From Spirometra erinaceieuropaei (taxonomy: Eukaryota > Platyhelminthes > Cestoda > Diphyllobothriidea > Diphyllobothriidae), in NCBI GenBank assembly GCA_902702965.1, contig CACRXP010000011.1, positions 2,244,875 to 2,308,874 on the forward strand: 64,000 nucleotides of DNA. Reading direction: 5' to 3'. The translations under genes were made by a program, and so were the position numbers. Positions 34,501-45,925 of this stretch are shown here, in pieces; position 1 is the stretch's first letter, and each line of letters opens with the position of its first letter. A model generated the notes under the pieces. It was not told where the DNA came from. It searched no databases and worked only from the letters and a program-made list of their open reading frames with translations.

Positions 34501-36029
34501 TCCTCTTCTTCTTCTCCTTTCCTCCTTCCCCCCCTCCTCCTCCTCCCCCACCTGGCCTTTGCCAGGTTTATTGAAAATTTCACCGTGTTGACGTCTTTAT
34601 TCCATGCGAATAAGTGTTCAGTTTATTTCTCCTGCGAGTGCACTCGCCCCCTCCCTCGCGCTGCCATGCGTTGCGCCTCGGGGTTCCCTTTATTACGCTA
34701 GGTGCACCCCAAATTTTAGGCTAAAATCGACAAAGTGCGAGATCTTGGCTCTAATGGTAAGGGGTTTAAATCGCCGGCTCTTCGTTCAGGAACTGTGCTG
34801 TGTGTGGCCGAAGTCGAAAATTATTAAGCCAAAGATGGTAAGTGCAGTCTTCTTCAGGGCTGTTGGTAATGCTTCTCGATATCGCCTCTGCCTGACCTTC
34901 ATTGCACCACAACGGCCCCTGGGGTGTATTCAACCGTCGTATATTGTGGTCCAAACAGCAACACACTAATAAGGACGGGGCTGAGTAGACAGTCCACCTT
35001 CGGAGCAGCCAACACAGAAGAGAGGCGTAACGCAGATCGCTGGGCGGCAGTCAGTCTACTTCGATTGATCGAGTGTCATCAAAGTGTCCCTAAAGGGCGC
35101 AGTCTGTCTGCTAGCGGCTCCCTTCTGTAACTTGCTCGAGCAAGCCTTAATTCACTTCTGCTGCTGCTGCTGCTGATGCTGGAAGGGGACCACCGCTCTT
35201 GACTGTGCACGGATACGAGAGTTTGATCACCCAGTAGCGAGCGCATTCACACGCGCACACACGCACCCCGCGGTATTGTCTGTTCGCAGACATCGCGAAA
35301 TCGAGTGAGCGGCGCGAGTGGGAGTGCCCGAACGCAGACGGTTTACGTACTGGTGTAGATCAGCGAGCCAGCCGCTGCACTGATGGATGACAATGGTCCC
35401 ATAAATCAACATCGTGCAGGCCGGCACAAAGTGCTTTCACGTGGTGTCGCGGTTCACCCTCCCCCCCCTACCCCGCCGCCCTGTGTCGCTGTCAGGATCT
35501 CAATGTAAACTCAGCAGGCCAGCGGCCTCGTGACACGAGCGTCACATTATAGCCTGCGTTTATGTGTATACACCGCCTCCCAAGGCGGAAGCAGGTTCAT
35601 CTCGGCAGAGGCAGTCGGTAAATGAAAAAACCGGAGTTGCCCGTGACCTTGAAACTTTAGCCGGCTTTGGTAGGCATTGGTCCCTATAAAGATCGGGGTT
35701 TGGCTGATTGCAAACAGACGCATCTGAATTATAGTCTGTCTTCGAATTTTATTACCGGCAGACCAACTCACGAGTTTCGCTAATGACAGACCGACAGCCT
35801 GTCGGACTGAAATTACTCCAGTTTTTCAGGGACCGTACGTGTAAATTCCACACACTTTACCAAACAAGTGAACCAGAGACAATGGAAGGTAACGAACTTG
35901 ATATTAATTTATCCATACTACGATCTCCGAGTATGTCAAAGTTGGTATTAAATTTCACGGATGGTATTAAATTTGTTCAAAATATCTCTGTGCGCCCACA
36001 CGCAATAGCAAATGCGATCAACAGCATGC
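34501..36029. other. No gene recognised
   Basis: Pyrimidine tract to 34555, a (CTG)n run at 35158-35173, CACG-rich text near 35250. Frames of up to 121 codons lack motifs. Confidence 0.35.
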
Positions 36030-36286
36030 GAAACTGGGCGTCTCGACTTCACGGGGAACGCGGATTCTCGTCTCAAGTCCTGCAAACCTAAAGCTGGACA
36101 AGACTGGGTGGCGACGGCGAATAAGCCGGAAATGGTCATCTCAGTGACCCCTGTGTCTGTCCTTATTCCTCCGTTCGCATACTTACTTATTGCAACGTGA
36201 CTATCTGCAACGACGCTAGACTGAGATCCAAGACCCAACAGGATGAGCATGTCCCGCAACACGATCGGTGAACGTACTTCCATCAG

Positions 36287-36290
<4 letters not shown>
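36030..36290 (+). mobile_element. S1 SINE, highly diverged
   Basis: Traces in S1 order: CTGGACAAGACTGGGTGGC, GACGGCGAATAAGCCGGAAA, TGGTCATCTCAGTGACCCC, and CGATCGGTGAACGTACTTCC at the 3' side. An AT run follows. Confidence 0.5.

Positions 36291-36327
<37 letters not shown>
36291..36327. repeat. (AT)n microsatellite
   Basis: About 18 alternating AT units between the diverged SINE and the PLE palindrome. Confidence 0.95.
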
Positions 36328-36329
<2 letters not shown>

Positions 36330-36339
36330 AAAGGTAGGC

Positions 36340-36622
36340 ATCCCAAGCGATATAAATTGAAAAGAAGTGGGTTCTTTGGGACAAGAGGGTTTATTGCGTA
36401 AATTTTCGACACTGGTTCCCCAGGTCGTCGTCAGACGCAAGCGGAAAGCAAATGTGAAAGCAAGAAACAGCTAACGTCAAGAGTGCACAAAAAATCGATA
36501 CTTGCATGGCGTGTGCGCCGGTTGGCGGCCGTCGTGCGTCAGTCTGAGTTGTTTGGTTCTCTTCTCTTCCATTTCTCCTTCAGGTTTCTGTACACGGCAT
36601 CCAACTCGATATGCCGGTTGAT
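36340..36622 (-). mobile_element. PLE lineage 2 3' region, left arm of palindrome
   Basis: Minus strand: coding tail (LKEKWKR) then 3' non-coding region with GCATGGCGTG, GTCTGACGACGACCTGGGG, GTCGAAAATTTACGCAATAA and a polyadenylation-like AATAAA. Nearly identical, inverted, to 36803-37056. Confidence 0.85.
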
Positions 36623-36800
36623 GCATGAGTCATCAGAGTGCATCGCTTCGAGGAATTCTCGGCCTTCCTTGAAAGGGCAGACCGCGACAACGCGAGCTTT
36701 GTCCCAAGCGAAAGTGTGCCCGGTGTCCAGCGTATGCATGGCTACCTGAGACAGATGGTCTCGCCTCTTTACTGCCAACTGGTGCTCATGGATGCGTGTT
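36539..36800 (-). pseudogene. PLE lineage 2 GIY-YIG C-terminal fragment
   Basis: The frame encodes EHQLAVKRRDHLSQVAMHTL, DTGHTFAWDKARVVAV, REFLEAMHSD and INRHIELDAVYRNLKEKWKR. The order (EH..AV, D..GHTF, R..LEA, INRHI) is typical of the second half of PLE GIY-YIG domains, and the Glu of FLEA is at the catalytic position. The N-terminal GIY/YIG signature is absent because the copy is 5' truncated at the palindrome centre. It is a clearly different lineage from the 13.4-kb element. Confidence 0.85.
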
Positions 36801-36802
36801 GG

Positions 36803-37056
36803 ATGTGAGTTGGATGCCGCGTACAGAAATCTGAAGGAGAAATGGGAGAAGAGAACCAACCAACTCAGACTGACGCACGACGGCCGCCAACCGGCGCACA
36901 CGCCATGCAAGTATCGATTTTTTGTGCACTCTTGACGTTAGCTGTTTCTTGCTTTCACATTTGCTTTCCGCTTGCGTCTGACGACGACCTGGGGAACCAG
37001 TGTCGAAAATTTACGCAATAAACCCTCTTGTCCCAAAGAACCCACCTCTTTTCAAT
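36803..37056 (+). mobile_element. PLE lineage 2 3' region, right arm of palindrome
   Basis: GTGAGTTGGATGCCGCGTAC, AGAAATCTGAAGGAGAAATG, then the same 3' region on the plus strand ending GCAATAAACCCTCTTGTCCC. Its 3' end faces outward, like the left arm. Confidence 0.85.
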
Positions 37057-37070
37057 ATATATATGTATGT

Positions 37071-37272
37071 ATGGTAGGGGACGCTCACCGATCATTCTTA
37101 CGGAACTCACTCATTCCATTGTGCCTTAAGGGCTCTCTCTCGAGCCCAACCAGCAGCCGCACAGCGGCGCATGATATATAGGCAGAATGGTATTACCGAC
37201 AGAGACAAGGGAGACTGGAATGGCCATTTCTGGCTTATTAGCCGTCGTCAGCCAGCCATACCCAAGCCCAGG
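37071..37272 (-). mobile_element. S1 SINE, 5' truncated
   Basis: Minus strand: GGTAGGGGACGCTCACCGAT, CAGCAGCCGCACAGCGGCGC, GGCAGAATGGTATTACCGAC, TTAGCCGTCGTCAGCCAGCC. It stops before the tRNA-like head. Confidence 0.85.
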
Positions 37273-37299
37273 CATAACGGTAATATCGCTTCTATCAGC

Positions 37300-37450
37300 A
37301 TATATATATCACATGGTAGGGGTCAGGAACAGACAACCGCCTTCCAGACCGAAATCGGCCAAATTATGATAGCAGAAGAGAGTCAACAGAGTCTGGGGGT
37401 ACATTGATGCAAAACTGTTTCAGGATTGTTTGCCTTCATTCAGTCTGTCA
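37300..37450 (-). repeat. Family F repeat, minus copy
   Basis: The complement reads GAAGGCAAACAATCCTGAAA, CAGTTTTGCATCAATGTACC, CTGCTATCATAATTTGGCC, in the order of the 26.4-kb copy. Confidence 0.5.
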
Positions 37451-37978
37451 TCCACACGAGGCTTGTTTGTTTCGGGAAGCCATTGGAATTTTGAATTGAC
37501 AGAACATGTTAGTCAGAAAATAGGGTAGTATCGACATATGGATTCACCAGATTTCGTTTAAAGCAATATCAAACAGCCTTTTCGTAAGAGGTAGTCATGG
37601 GCTAAAACACAGTTTGTGGGCTTGTGGTTGCTCAACAAAACCATTACCTGGTAACTATACTGAGACCCCATTCAAAACCTCGTTTGGGAGTTGGTGGTGG
37701 ACAGTATCCTTGTGAGGTTTATCAGATGATAACGTCATTGTGTGCGCTCACAAAGCATTCATTGGTGGATCTTGAGTCTCTGGTAGGACAAGAAGGCGTT
37801 GGAAGGTATGATGACACCTTGGACCACGCCAACTATCTGAAGGGGCATAGATGTGAGTTTGCCGCAGTAAGTAAAGGTCCAAAGGAAGTGTAATGTGTTG
37901 GCTTTGTTCTCATTGCTTTTCATTTAGCCCGTGGCTGTTGCTGTTTTTTGAAAAGTCCTGTAAATGGTTCTGTGTAGT
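37451..37978. other. No gene recognised
   Basis: An 89-codon frame at 37624-37893 (+) has no recognisable domain. Confidence 0.35.
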
Positions 37979-39090
37979 TGCAGTGGGTGACGTTTCTAAT
38001 GAAGCGTTAACTGACATTCCGAAACAAAATCTTGGTTCGAGAAGGTGCATGAAGCATAACCCCAAGATACTTCAGTCACATTGGAACGTCGACTTTTGAA
38101 TGCGAGTCTCTCGACCGCCTACAAAAGTCACATTCGCCAAAGGGTGACTACTTGGGCAATATAATAATGTATCCCCGGATTTTCGGAGCCCTTTCAAGTC
38201 CAAAGATATTATTTTATGAAGTCGTGCGCAAAAATACATATTGTAATAACTTGTAGTGAACTACGTCTAATCCAAACTTTCCGCTCGAAGAAAAAGTGGT
38301 TTTGAATTTATTAAAAAGTCGTAATTATAAGAGATTCCCAGATCGGTAGTGGTCTATTCAAATAATATTGTATCTGCTTATTTACTAGTGCTCCTTACGG
38401 GACATACAATGTAACCCATTTTATGAGCCTTAAACGCCAACTCCCTAATAGCATAAACGATTCATGTGGACCCCGGCAAAGCTTTTCGTGTGATTTATTA
38501 GATTCCATCGAGCTACGCTAAGCCACTGAGCCGGCTTCTGTTAGTAACAGTCGAAGGGGTCGCTATCAGATTACAAAAGCCGGTCTTGTACGCTCGGACG
38601 GACCTCGTTCAGGCTCCGCGCCTACCGTGGTCAAAGGGCGACTGGTTACATGCAACTCTCTGCGCCTTTCCGCTCTCACCCCGCCCTGACATTGAACCTT
38701 CCTACCCTCCATCCCCATTCCTACATCCGGCCTTTGTCTTAAGACGAACTTTAACTGATTTCTCTAATCACTGACATGTTTCACTTGACCCCCTTCCTAT
38801 ATAAACGCCCTGGCATGGCGAGAATTTATCAAAAGCAAATATGTACTCGCCAACTAGTCTTCTGAATGTATAATTCTTTTGAAGCGGAAGGTGCAACTTG
38901 TAGCTCAGAAGCCTTAAACTGCTGTGCAACGGAAGATCGAGTTCGAAATTATTCTGAAATTTAAAAAACCCTTTTTAAAACTATGATATATCGTTGACTC
39001 GAATAGAAAGATGAAGAAGACGCAAGTCTCTATGGGATGATCACAGAAAGGATATGATTCTGCACGTTTTATATAAAATATACAATACAA
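37979..39090 (+). mobile_element. Family B element (B6), diverged and interrupted
   Basis: The left terminus GCAGTGGGTGACGTTTCTAA and AGCATAACCCCAAGATACTT mark the left arm. Centre trace GATCGAGTTCGAAATTATTC lies near 38940. About 350 bp of foreign GC-richer DNA (about 38510-38870), starting near a tRNA-like CTAAGCCACTGAGCCGGC, lies inside. The right terminus is lost before B7. Confidence 0.6.
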
Positions 39091-39109
39091 ACAGAGAGAG
39101 TCATGTTAC

Positions 39110-40100
39110 ATACAATAGATGTGCTAACTCGTGAAACGTTAGCCGAAATTTTGAAATACGTTTTCGGCTCGAAAAGATTACTTAAACAGTATTGTAATAT
39201 GAATTAACGTGTAGCATAATCTCAGGATAATTCAGTTATTTCAGGATGTCAGCTTTTGAACGAACTTCCTTTTGACCGTCTGCACAAAGTACACTCTGTG
39301 AAAAATAACTACTTAATTAGTGTGAATTTTTCTCATTGATTTTCGATGCCCTTAAAAATTCAAATGTATTACGTAGAAAACATAAATAAAAATATTCATT
39401 CCCTCGCTCATTTGGTAGAAAATTACGTCTTTTTTCAAGTTTACACTTAAGGAAAGGGCATAATTCGGTCTTAAAAAAGTTTCTAATTGTGAGATTTTTT
39501 AATATTGTGGAATGCCCGTTCATAAAACGTCATGTCTCTGAATTTACCAACGTGCCTTGTAACGTTAGCAATATGGCCCAAATCCACTGCTAAATTTTAT
39601 GAACTCCATATGGTCTCCGCTTAACACCGTATGGTTTTCCGTACGCGGAACATATACGGCTTGTAGGTTGGAAACCCTGAATGCAAGTGTAACGGCAGGT
39701 CGGGTTCAAAATTATTCGGGAATAGGAAAAGTTTTTGAAAACCCAATTATACCCTTCTTTTGAGTATAAAATTGGAAGAAGACGTAATTTTCTACTGAAT
39801 GAGTAAAAGAATGACTATTTTTATGCATGTTTTCCATGAAATATAATTGAATTTTTAAGGGTAGCGAAAACCAACGAGGAAAATGCATGCTTCTGAAGTA
39901 GTCACTTTTTTTACAGAACGTAGTTTTTGCATGCAGCCGGAAAGAAGTTCGTTCAAAAGTCGGCGTCCTGAGGTAACCGACTTATTATAGAATTATGCTG
40001 CAGGATGATTAGTTTTACAACCCTACTTAATTAATCTTGTCAAATGAAAACGCATTTCGGAATTTCGATTGACATCTCATGAGTTAGCTCACCTACTGTA
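39110..40100 (+). mobile_element. Family B palindromic element (B7, full length)
   Basis: Left end TACAATAGATGTGCTAACTC, right end GAGTTAGCTCACCTACTGTA. The arms are inverted copies. The centre with GGCAGGTCGGGTTCAAAATT is on the right. Best reference with B10. Confidence 0.85.
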
Positions 40101-41324
40101 AGTAATGTTTTCTAATCAAGATCATATTCCTCAACTTCCTCTAACGCTTTTTGAGATATGCCAGCTCAACGCTGAAATTCGAAGTTGTCAGGGCTGCGGC
40201 AAGCGCAGTGACGTCTTGCTCTCAGCGAGAAAACACTTTTCGGTAAACCAACAGGGGTTGAATATAACCCTAATTAATTTCTCAGGTACAAGTGCCATAA
40301 TGTTCACCCGGTACGGGAGTTGTGTTCACTGGTCTTGCTTGCGGGACGAATTGCCCGTTCTCAGCTTTGTCTTGAAGCTCCTATCAATAGTCCCCGCAGG
40401 CGATCACACATCTACGGTTCTTAATAATCGATAATTTTGAGTGAAAAATAGAAGAGTGACTGGAATGACCTGACGTTGTCAGTTAACCATACGGCACTCC
40501 ATTTAGAGAAGAGAGCCTATGGGTATAGTGAAACGGCGCGTCTGCGGTTCGTCCTACCAGTCGATCCCTAAATCGACTGTTATGCATTAAACGGAGTAAT
40601 CGGATAGACTCGGGTTCACACCACCCTCTCCCCCGGCGTTGGGTACGGTTGAAGGATGACGGCAAATAGTCAAGACGTCATCAATCCAGTCTCAGTTGTG
40701 CCTTTCAATGAGAGAGATATACATGTTCACGTATGGAATCATGTGGCCCCTAAACTTGCATTTGCGTGAAAGTCTCTGAGGTAGTAACCGAACGGCCTCC
40801 ACCACTTTTAGATTAGACCTGGAGGCTTTTCCGTTTAACGAGCCCACTCGCCCTTAAAGTCCCCAAATCGAAGCTCCGAGCTTGCAGCTGGGTACCCATG
40901 GATTCAGAAGGAAGAACGCGACAAACGCTTATTCGTCTCCCCTTAAATCACCGCGTTGTTTGTACCAAAAGCAAGCCAACTCGGCATAACTTAGGGGCAC
41001 TGTGTCCTTCGTTTTCCCGCTTCCTAAAAGATACTTTTCCTTAACACTGACCAGTTTATACTTATGCATTATTTACACTTCGAGTAAATGACAGTAAGCA
41101 CGTATATTTTGTTCCTTCTGTGGCATAATCCGGCCTACATTCACTCTTTTATAGATACTTGATCGTTAATTTTTGGTTCCTATCGCAGCCGTTCACATCC
41201 GAACCGGAATAGTCCTGTCGGACTAAAACCCACTTAAATAAGTATATTAGGTATTCTTTGTATGCCGCAGATGCTTTGGGTCCTTCAATCGATCCTTACC
41301 GGACACTGTCGACAAAGTGGGACT
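40101..41324. other. No gene recognised; S1 traces
   Basis: A 109-codon frame (40105-40434, +) has no recognisable domain. GACTGGAATGACCTGACGTT (40458) resembles minus-strand S1 body. Nothing else. Confidence 0.35.
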
Positions 41325-41365
41325 GTCTCCCTTGTCTTTGTCAGTAATCTTGTTCTACAGCCTCA
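41325..41365 (+). mobile_element. S1 SINE body fragment
   Basis: GTCTCCCTTGTCTTTGTCAG and TAATCTTGTTCTACAGCCTC match the S1 body end. Confidence 0.5.
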
Positions 41366-41524
41366 CTGCTTACGCATCCGAAAAGAGAACAGTATTTGAG
41401 GAAAACATCAAGCATGACACAAGTGCAGAGTTTGAACAGCAGCCATCAAAAAAAACCGTAAGCACAGTTCCATAAGGATGAAATATCGGCGTGTTGGGAA
41501 ACAATGTAGTGAAACCAAAAGACA

Positions 41525-42000
41525 CTGTTTATGAAATACAATGCCTTCGACGGGTGTCCAGAGCGAGTGGTTATCCGCTCAACTCTGTCAGCCGTCGCAT
41601 GCACAGATGGAACGAGGGATCACATCGTCCAAACCCCAAATTTTGACGAGCTCTTCCCCGAAAGCCATCAACTGCCTCCTTCAATCAATGGCATTTGGAG
41701 TCTCACACGGATCGGAGGAAGTCATCAGCCGCTAAATCACAAAGTTGAAAGACCCGCCACCATGGTGGGAGGCTTCTACAGTTATTGAACGCATCCGGTG
41801 CAATTGCGGGCAAAGCAAATACACCGGAGAATCCAGGAATGCATCCCACGGGGAGATGGCAGAACTTGCAGCAGCGGTTAAAAGGAATGGCGCCAAATGC
41901 CCAGTTCCAACGCAGTCGACGGGATCCGACCACACCTTCAGGTTCGACGGATTGTGCGCAGATCAGAGGCAACCCTCAACCACCACGTAAGAGGCGGTCC
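41525..42000 (+). pseudogene. PLE lineage 1 fragment (RT C-terminus and GIY-YIG), decayed
   Basis: CLRRVSRASGYPLN matches the RT end of the 12.4-kb PLE. Further on, in another frame, IRCNCGQSKYTGESR corresponds to the YVGETGR box and LAAAVKRNGAK to the EHAAAVRRED box. TQSTGSDHTF matches STGPGHIF. Frames change at least twice, and stops are present. The 3' region is missing. Confidence 0.8.
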
Positions 42001-42261
42001 CACGGCTGGAATCGTCTGTAGTCATCTAACATATCCAATATAGCTTTGAGTAAGGCAACTAGGCCAACTTAATCCAGAAACGGGACGCCGAGTTTTCACA
42101 ACTGCGTCAGCGGAACCATTTGAATCTGCCAAAATACGGCCATTCAACCCTCAGTCCACCTGACTTGCACCCACCCACGCCGCGGCCGTTAAGCACGACA
42201 ACATAATGACTAGAATTGCACCCTCAGCCTGTACACATGTCACTTATTTAATTTCGTGAAA

Positions 42262-42425
42262 TGGACATTCATCGGTTTGGTTAGGGGACTTGTTCATCCC
42301 ACTGCGCTTGGGGACCCAATATTGAGCCCCAGTCGCATAGCGACAAGTAATTATACAGACAAGGAGGGCCGAAAAAGACGAGGGAGACTGAGGTGGGCAT
42401 TTCTGGCGATCACCGGAAATAATCT
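42262..42425 (-). mobile_element. S1 SINE subfamily copy, 5' truncated
   Basis: Minus strand: CAGTCTCCCTCGTCTTTTTC, GTCGCTATGCGACTGGGGC, GGATGAACAAGTCCCC. Shares subfamily variants with the 10-kb copy. Confidence 0.6.
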
Positions 42426-42447
42426 GGAGCAATCGACAGAACGAGGG

Positions 42448-42600
42448 GTCTGTACCTCGGTGGTAGAGTTTCGCATCGCCTAACGTCCAATGACCAGAGA
42501 ACGTGGATTCGAACCTCAGATCTTGCAGACCTGGGTCTGGGCGAGGCCTACTGACGATGACTGGCAGGTCAGAAACGGATAGTCCTTTGTAGGGTACACC
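42448..42600 (+). mobile_element. tRNA-like SINE head and body fragment
   Basis: GTACCTCGGTGGTAGAGTTT and B box-like GTGGATTCGAACC, followed by CTGGGCGAGGCCTACTGACG, ATGACTGGCAGGTCAGAAAC. It forms a head-to-head pair with the minus copy before it. Confidence 0.5.
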
Positions 42601-43362
42601 TTACCTCTCCAACACATCCACGCAGGCATACTCCTCCAGCACTATCGGAGCCACACTACGAACCAATCACTGATGCCTGTTTTTTGTCCCTTTTCATAAA
42701 AATGGCACCAGTAGGCAAACTACCAACCAACGACTTTCACGAATTGCATGCATTCTCTCGCCCCGTTACAGATCCGAAGCTGCACTGCTAAGTACATACC
42801 CTTGAGCTGAAGCAGCCCCAGCACTCTAGACGCTTCACGTAGGAGTGGCGTGATTACACAAAAGCACGTGTCGGTCCCCCTCTGCCCTCGTACTGCCGTC
42901 ACCGGTAATAACATGACTGGTGTAGCACACATACACACACGCACACAAATCCTTTTATCCGCAATGGCGCGCCGGGGGGGGGGGTGACTGTGGCTTCTGA
43001 TCGCCAGCAATAAACGACTAAAAGAGGACCTACGGCCAGTGCGCTGCGTCAGCTTGTCATCTGAGCACTGACGATAATGAAAGCCGCACACAGACGCCGC
43101 CGTCGCCGCTACCACCACCACCACCACCGCATCGATTAGGCACAGGAACGTAAAACATGCCACTATCGTGGATGCTGATAGCCTCGTCTGTGGCGAGAAT
43201 TATGATACTGCAACTGACAGCAGCGCACTGGAAAACCCTGAGCGCGTGCGTCGCACCCCCCCCCCCCGAGGTCCTCGGTAAGTGCTCAAGCTAATAAAGC
43301 TCGGGGTCATGCAACGTCAGGCCCCATTGGTGCAGTCGGGAATCTGCATTTTCAAGCACACT
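42601..43362. other. No gene recognised
   Basis: A poly-G run lies at 42975, a CCACCA run near 43115, a poly-C run near 43258. A 147-codon minus frame (42720-43163) is unassigned and partly low complexity. Confidence 0.35.
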
Positions 43363-43692
43363 ACACCAATGATCGGGTGAAGGACCCCAAGCACACATGA
43401 TCAGCTAAAGGTGCCAGCCTTATGGGAAAAAGTGGTAATAGGGGTTATACGGGCGGGTCTATGCATTAAAGAAGGAGACACGATTGCTGGGACAAGAGCT
43501 TTAGTAGCCTGACGTTTCGGATTCCTGCTCGAACCCATCATCAGATAAAAAAGCAGATACGGGTGATTCATGCATAAGGGGCTGTAGTATTTATAGGATG
43601 CAGCCGCCATGCTACCGCATACCTAGGAATATTCACGGCTCCCCGCCCTTTATCAGGGATCGTTGCACGTGGTGTGATGGCCGACATTCGTG
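43363..43692 (-). mobile_element. PLE lineage 1 3' region, left arm of 0.9-kb palindrome
   Basis: Complement of the PLE 3' region, including TATAAATACTACAGCCCCTT and the hammerhead-like core, ending outward at GGGTGAAGGACCCCAAGCAC. Almost identical, inverted, to 43916-44254. Confidence 0.85.
43500..43556 (-). ncRNA. Hammerhead-ribozyme-like motif in PLE 3' region (minus)
   Basis: Complement of TCATCAG (43538-43544) gives CTGATGA. GGGTTC/GAATCC with loop GAGCAG follows, then GAAAC and GTC (complement of 43511-43513). Helix I pairing is weaker here. Confidence 0.55.
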
Positions 43693-44254
43693 TAGCTGAT
43701 TGAGTCGTGGTTTACTGGCCCCCAGTCCATTAACAAGTGCAAGGACCTTCCCTTTCCATACTCAGTGCTGAGACTTCGTCTAGACGGACTAATTGGCTAC
43801 GCGGTGAGCGCACAGGTGAATACTTTTCCCATTAACAGGGTCAGTGCGTCAGATGGTCGAGCAATCATCACACCAACATCCAACGCACGTGATGAGATTA
43901 CAGCAATTAACGACGCGAATGTCGGCCATCAAACGGCCAGCACACCAAGTGCAACAATCCCTGAAAAGGGGGGAGCCGTGAATGTTCATAGGTATGCGGT
44001 AGCATGGCGGCTGCATCCTATAAATACTGCAGCCCCTTATGCATGAATCACACGTATCTGCTTTTTTCTCTGATGATGGGTTCGAGCAGGAATCCGAAAC
44101 GTCAAGCTACTAAAGCTCTTATCCCAGCGATCGTGTCTACTTCTTCAATACATAGGCCCGCCCGTAAAACCCCTATTACCACCTTTTCCCGTAAGGCCGG
44201 CACTTTTGGCTGGTCATGTGTGCTTGGGGTCCTTCACCCGATCGTTGCTCGGTG
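43693..44254 (+). mobile_element. PLE lineage 1 3' end, right arm of palindrome
   Basis: Begins with decayed GIY-YIG C-terminal sequence (CCCCCAGTCCATTAACAAGT at 43720), continues through GACGCGAATGTCGGCCATC, TATAAATACTGCAGCCCC, the hammerhead-like core and GGGGTCCTTCACCCGATCG. The 3' end faces outward. Confidence 0.85.
44060..44112 (+). ncRNA. Hammerhead-ribozyme-like motif in PLE 3' region
   Basis: CTGATGA at 44070-44076, helix II GGGTTC/GAATCC, then GAAAC and GTC (44101-44103). Helix I shows mismatches (TTTCT opposite AAGCT). Confidence 0.55.
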
Positions 44255-44263
44255 TCCTTCTGT

Positions 44264-44352
44264 CTATATTACTACCCACTGTGCGGCTGCCTGCGGGACT
44301 ATAAACGGAACTCCAAGGCACAACAGGACAAGTGTGCCCCCTAACCACTCCG
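44264..44352 (+). mobile_element. S1 SINE 3' tail
   Basis: CACTGTGCGGCTGCCTGCGG, AAGGCACAACAGGACAAGTG, CCCCCTAACC. Resembles the 3' half at 30.96 kb. Confidence 0.6.
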
Positions 44353-44404
44353 TGAGTTGTGAGCTATAGCTTAACGGCAAACCCCACCTACTTCTGCCGC
44401 TGCT

Positions 44405-44560
<156 letters not shown>

Positions 44561-44881
44561 ACTACCACTGCTACTACCACTACTACTACCACCACCACTA
44601 CCACTGGCACCACCGGCACTAGCACCACCACCACCACCACTAGCACAACCACTGCCGCCACCACCACCGCCACCGCCAGCATCACCACCAACACCACCAC
44701 CACCACCACCACTGGCATCACCACTACCACCACCACCATTGGCATCACCATTACCACCACCACCACCAGCATCACAACCACCACTGGCACCATCACAACG
44801 ACCGCCACCAATACCACTGGCACCACCAGCACCACCACCTCCACCAACACCACCACTGGCACCACCACCACCAACACCCCG
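44561..44881 (+). repeat. Degenerate ACC/ACT-rich low-complexity tract
   Basis: CCACCA, GGCACCACC and CATCACCA units continue the CTA array. The 230-codon poly-Val and 193-codon poly-Leu/Pro frames here are repeat artefacts. Confidence 0.9.
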
Positions 44882-45233
44882 CCACTACCTCTACCACAGC
44901 AAACTTTTGACTTATGCGAAGATGGTCCTGAATCTGTTTCAACTGGAAATGCCCACGAGTCCGACATTATCCATCCCCTTGACGATTCAAAATTAAAGTT
45001 GGGGAATCCTTCGACTAGTGGATGAATGTGCCCGTGAAGTCCGTCATTGGTGAACGTATCCAAATGAGGAGCTGATGCTCGTGAACCCTAACCCACTGCG
45101 CTACGTGTATGGCTAACTGAATTCTCGTGAAACCTATCCCTATCAGTAACTCTGCACACGTCCTCTTTCACCCTTTTCTCATTGCGCATTTGTTACGGAA
45201 GAAGAGAGGGGAGAACGCTGGTAGATTGGAGGT
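44882..45233. other. No gene recognised
   Basis: Nothing supportable. Confidence 0.35.
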
Positions 45234-45925
45234 AAGTAGGTGTGCGAACTAATGAAATGTTAGCCGAAATTCTGAAATGCGTTTTCGACTCGAAAAGTTT
45301 TCTTAATTAGGGTTGTAAAACTAATCATCTTGCTGCAAAATCCCATGATAATTCAGTTGCATCTGGATGACAGCCCTTGAAAGAACTTCTTTCCGGCCGC
45401 ATGAACAAACCACAATCTGTAAAAAATAACTACTTATGCAGCATGCATTTTTCTCATCGATTTTCGGCACCCTTATAAATTTAAATATATTTCATGAAAA
45501 CCATGCATATAAATTTGTTCTTTTACTCATTTGGTAGAAAATTACGTCCTCTTTCGATTTTATATCCGAAGAAAGTGTATAATTTAGTTTAAAAAAGTGT
45601 ATAACTATCAGATATTCTAATACCATGAAATGCCCGTTCATAAAACATCGTTTTTATACATGCACTAATCTGGCTCCAATCCGGCTCCAATTCACTGCCA
45701 AATTTTAGGAACCCCATATAGTCTCCTCTTAATACCATAGACAAATATATGGTTCATCGTACACGAAAAATATACGGCTTGTAGGTTGGAAACCCTGAAT
45801 CCAAGTGTAACATCAGGTGGGGTTCAGAATTACTTGAGGATTGGGAAAGTTTTTGGAAACTGAATTATACCCCCCCTTTGAGCATAAAATTGGAAGACGT
45901 AAGTATCTACCACATGGGTAAGTGT
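45234..45925 (+). mobile_element. Family B element (B8), right arm truncated
   Basis: The left end GTAGGTGTGCGAACTAATG and the full left arm and centre are present. The right arm stops near GTAAGTATCTACCACATGGG. Confidence 0.8.
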
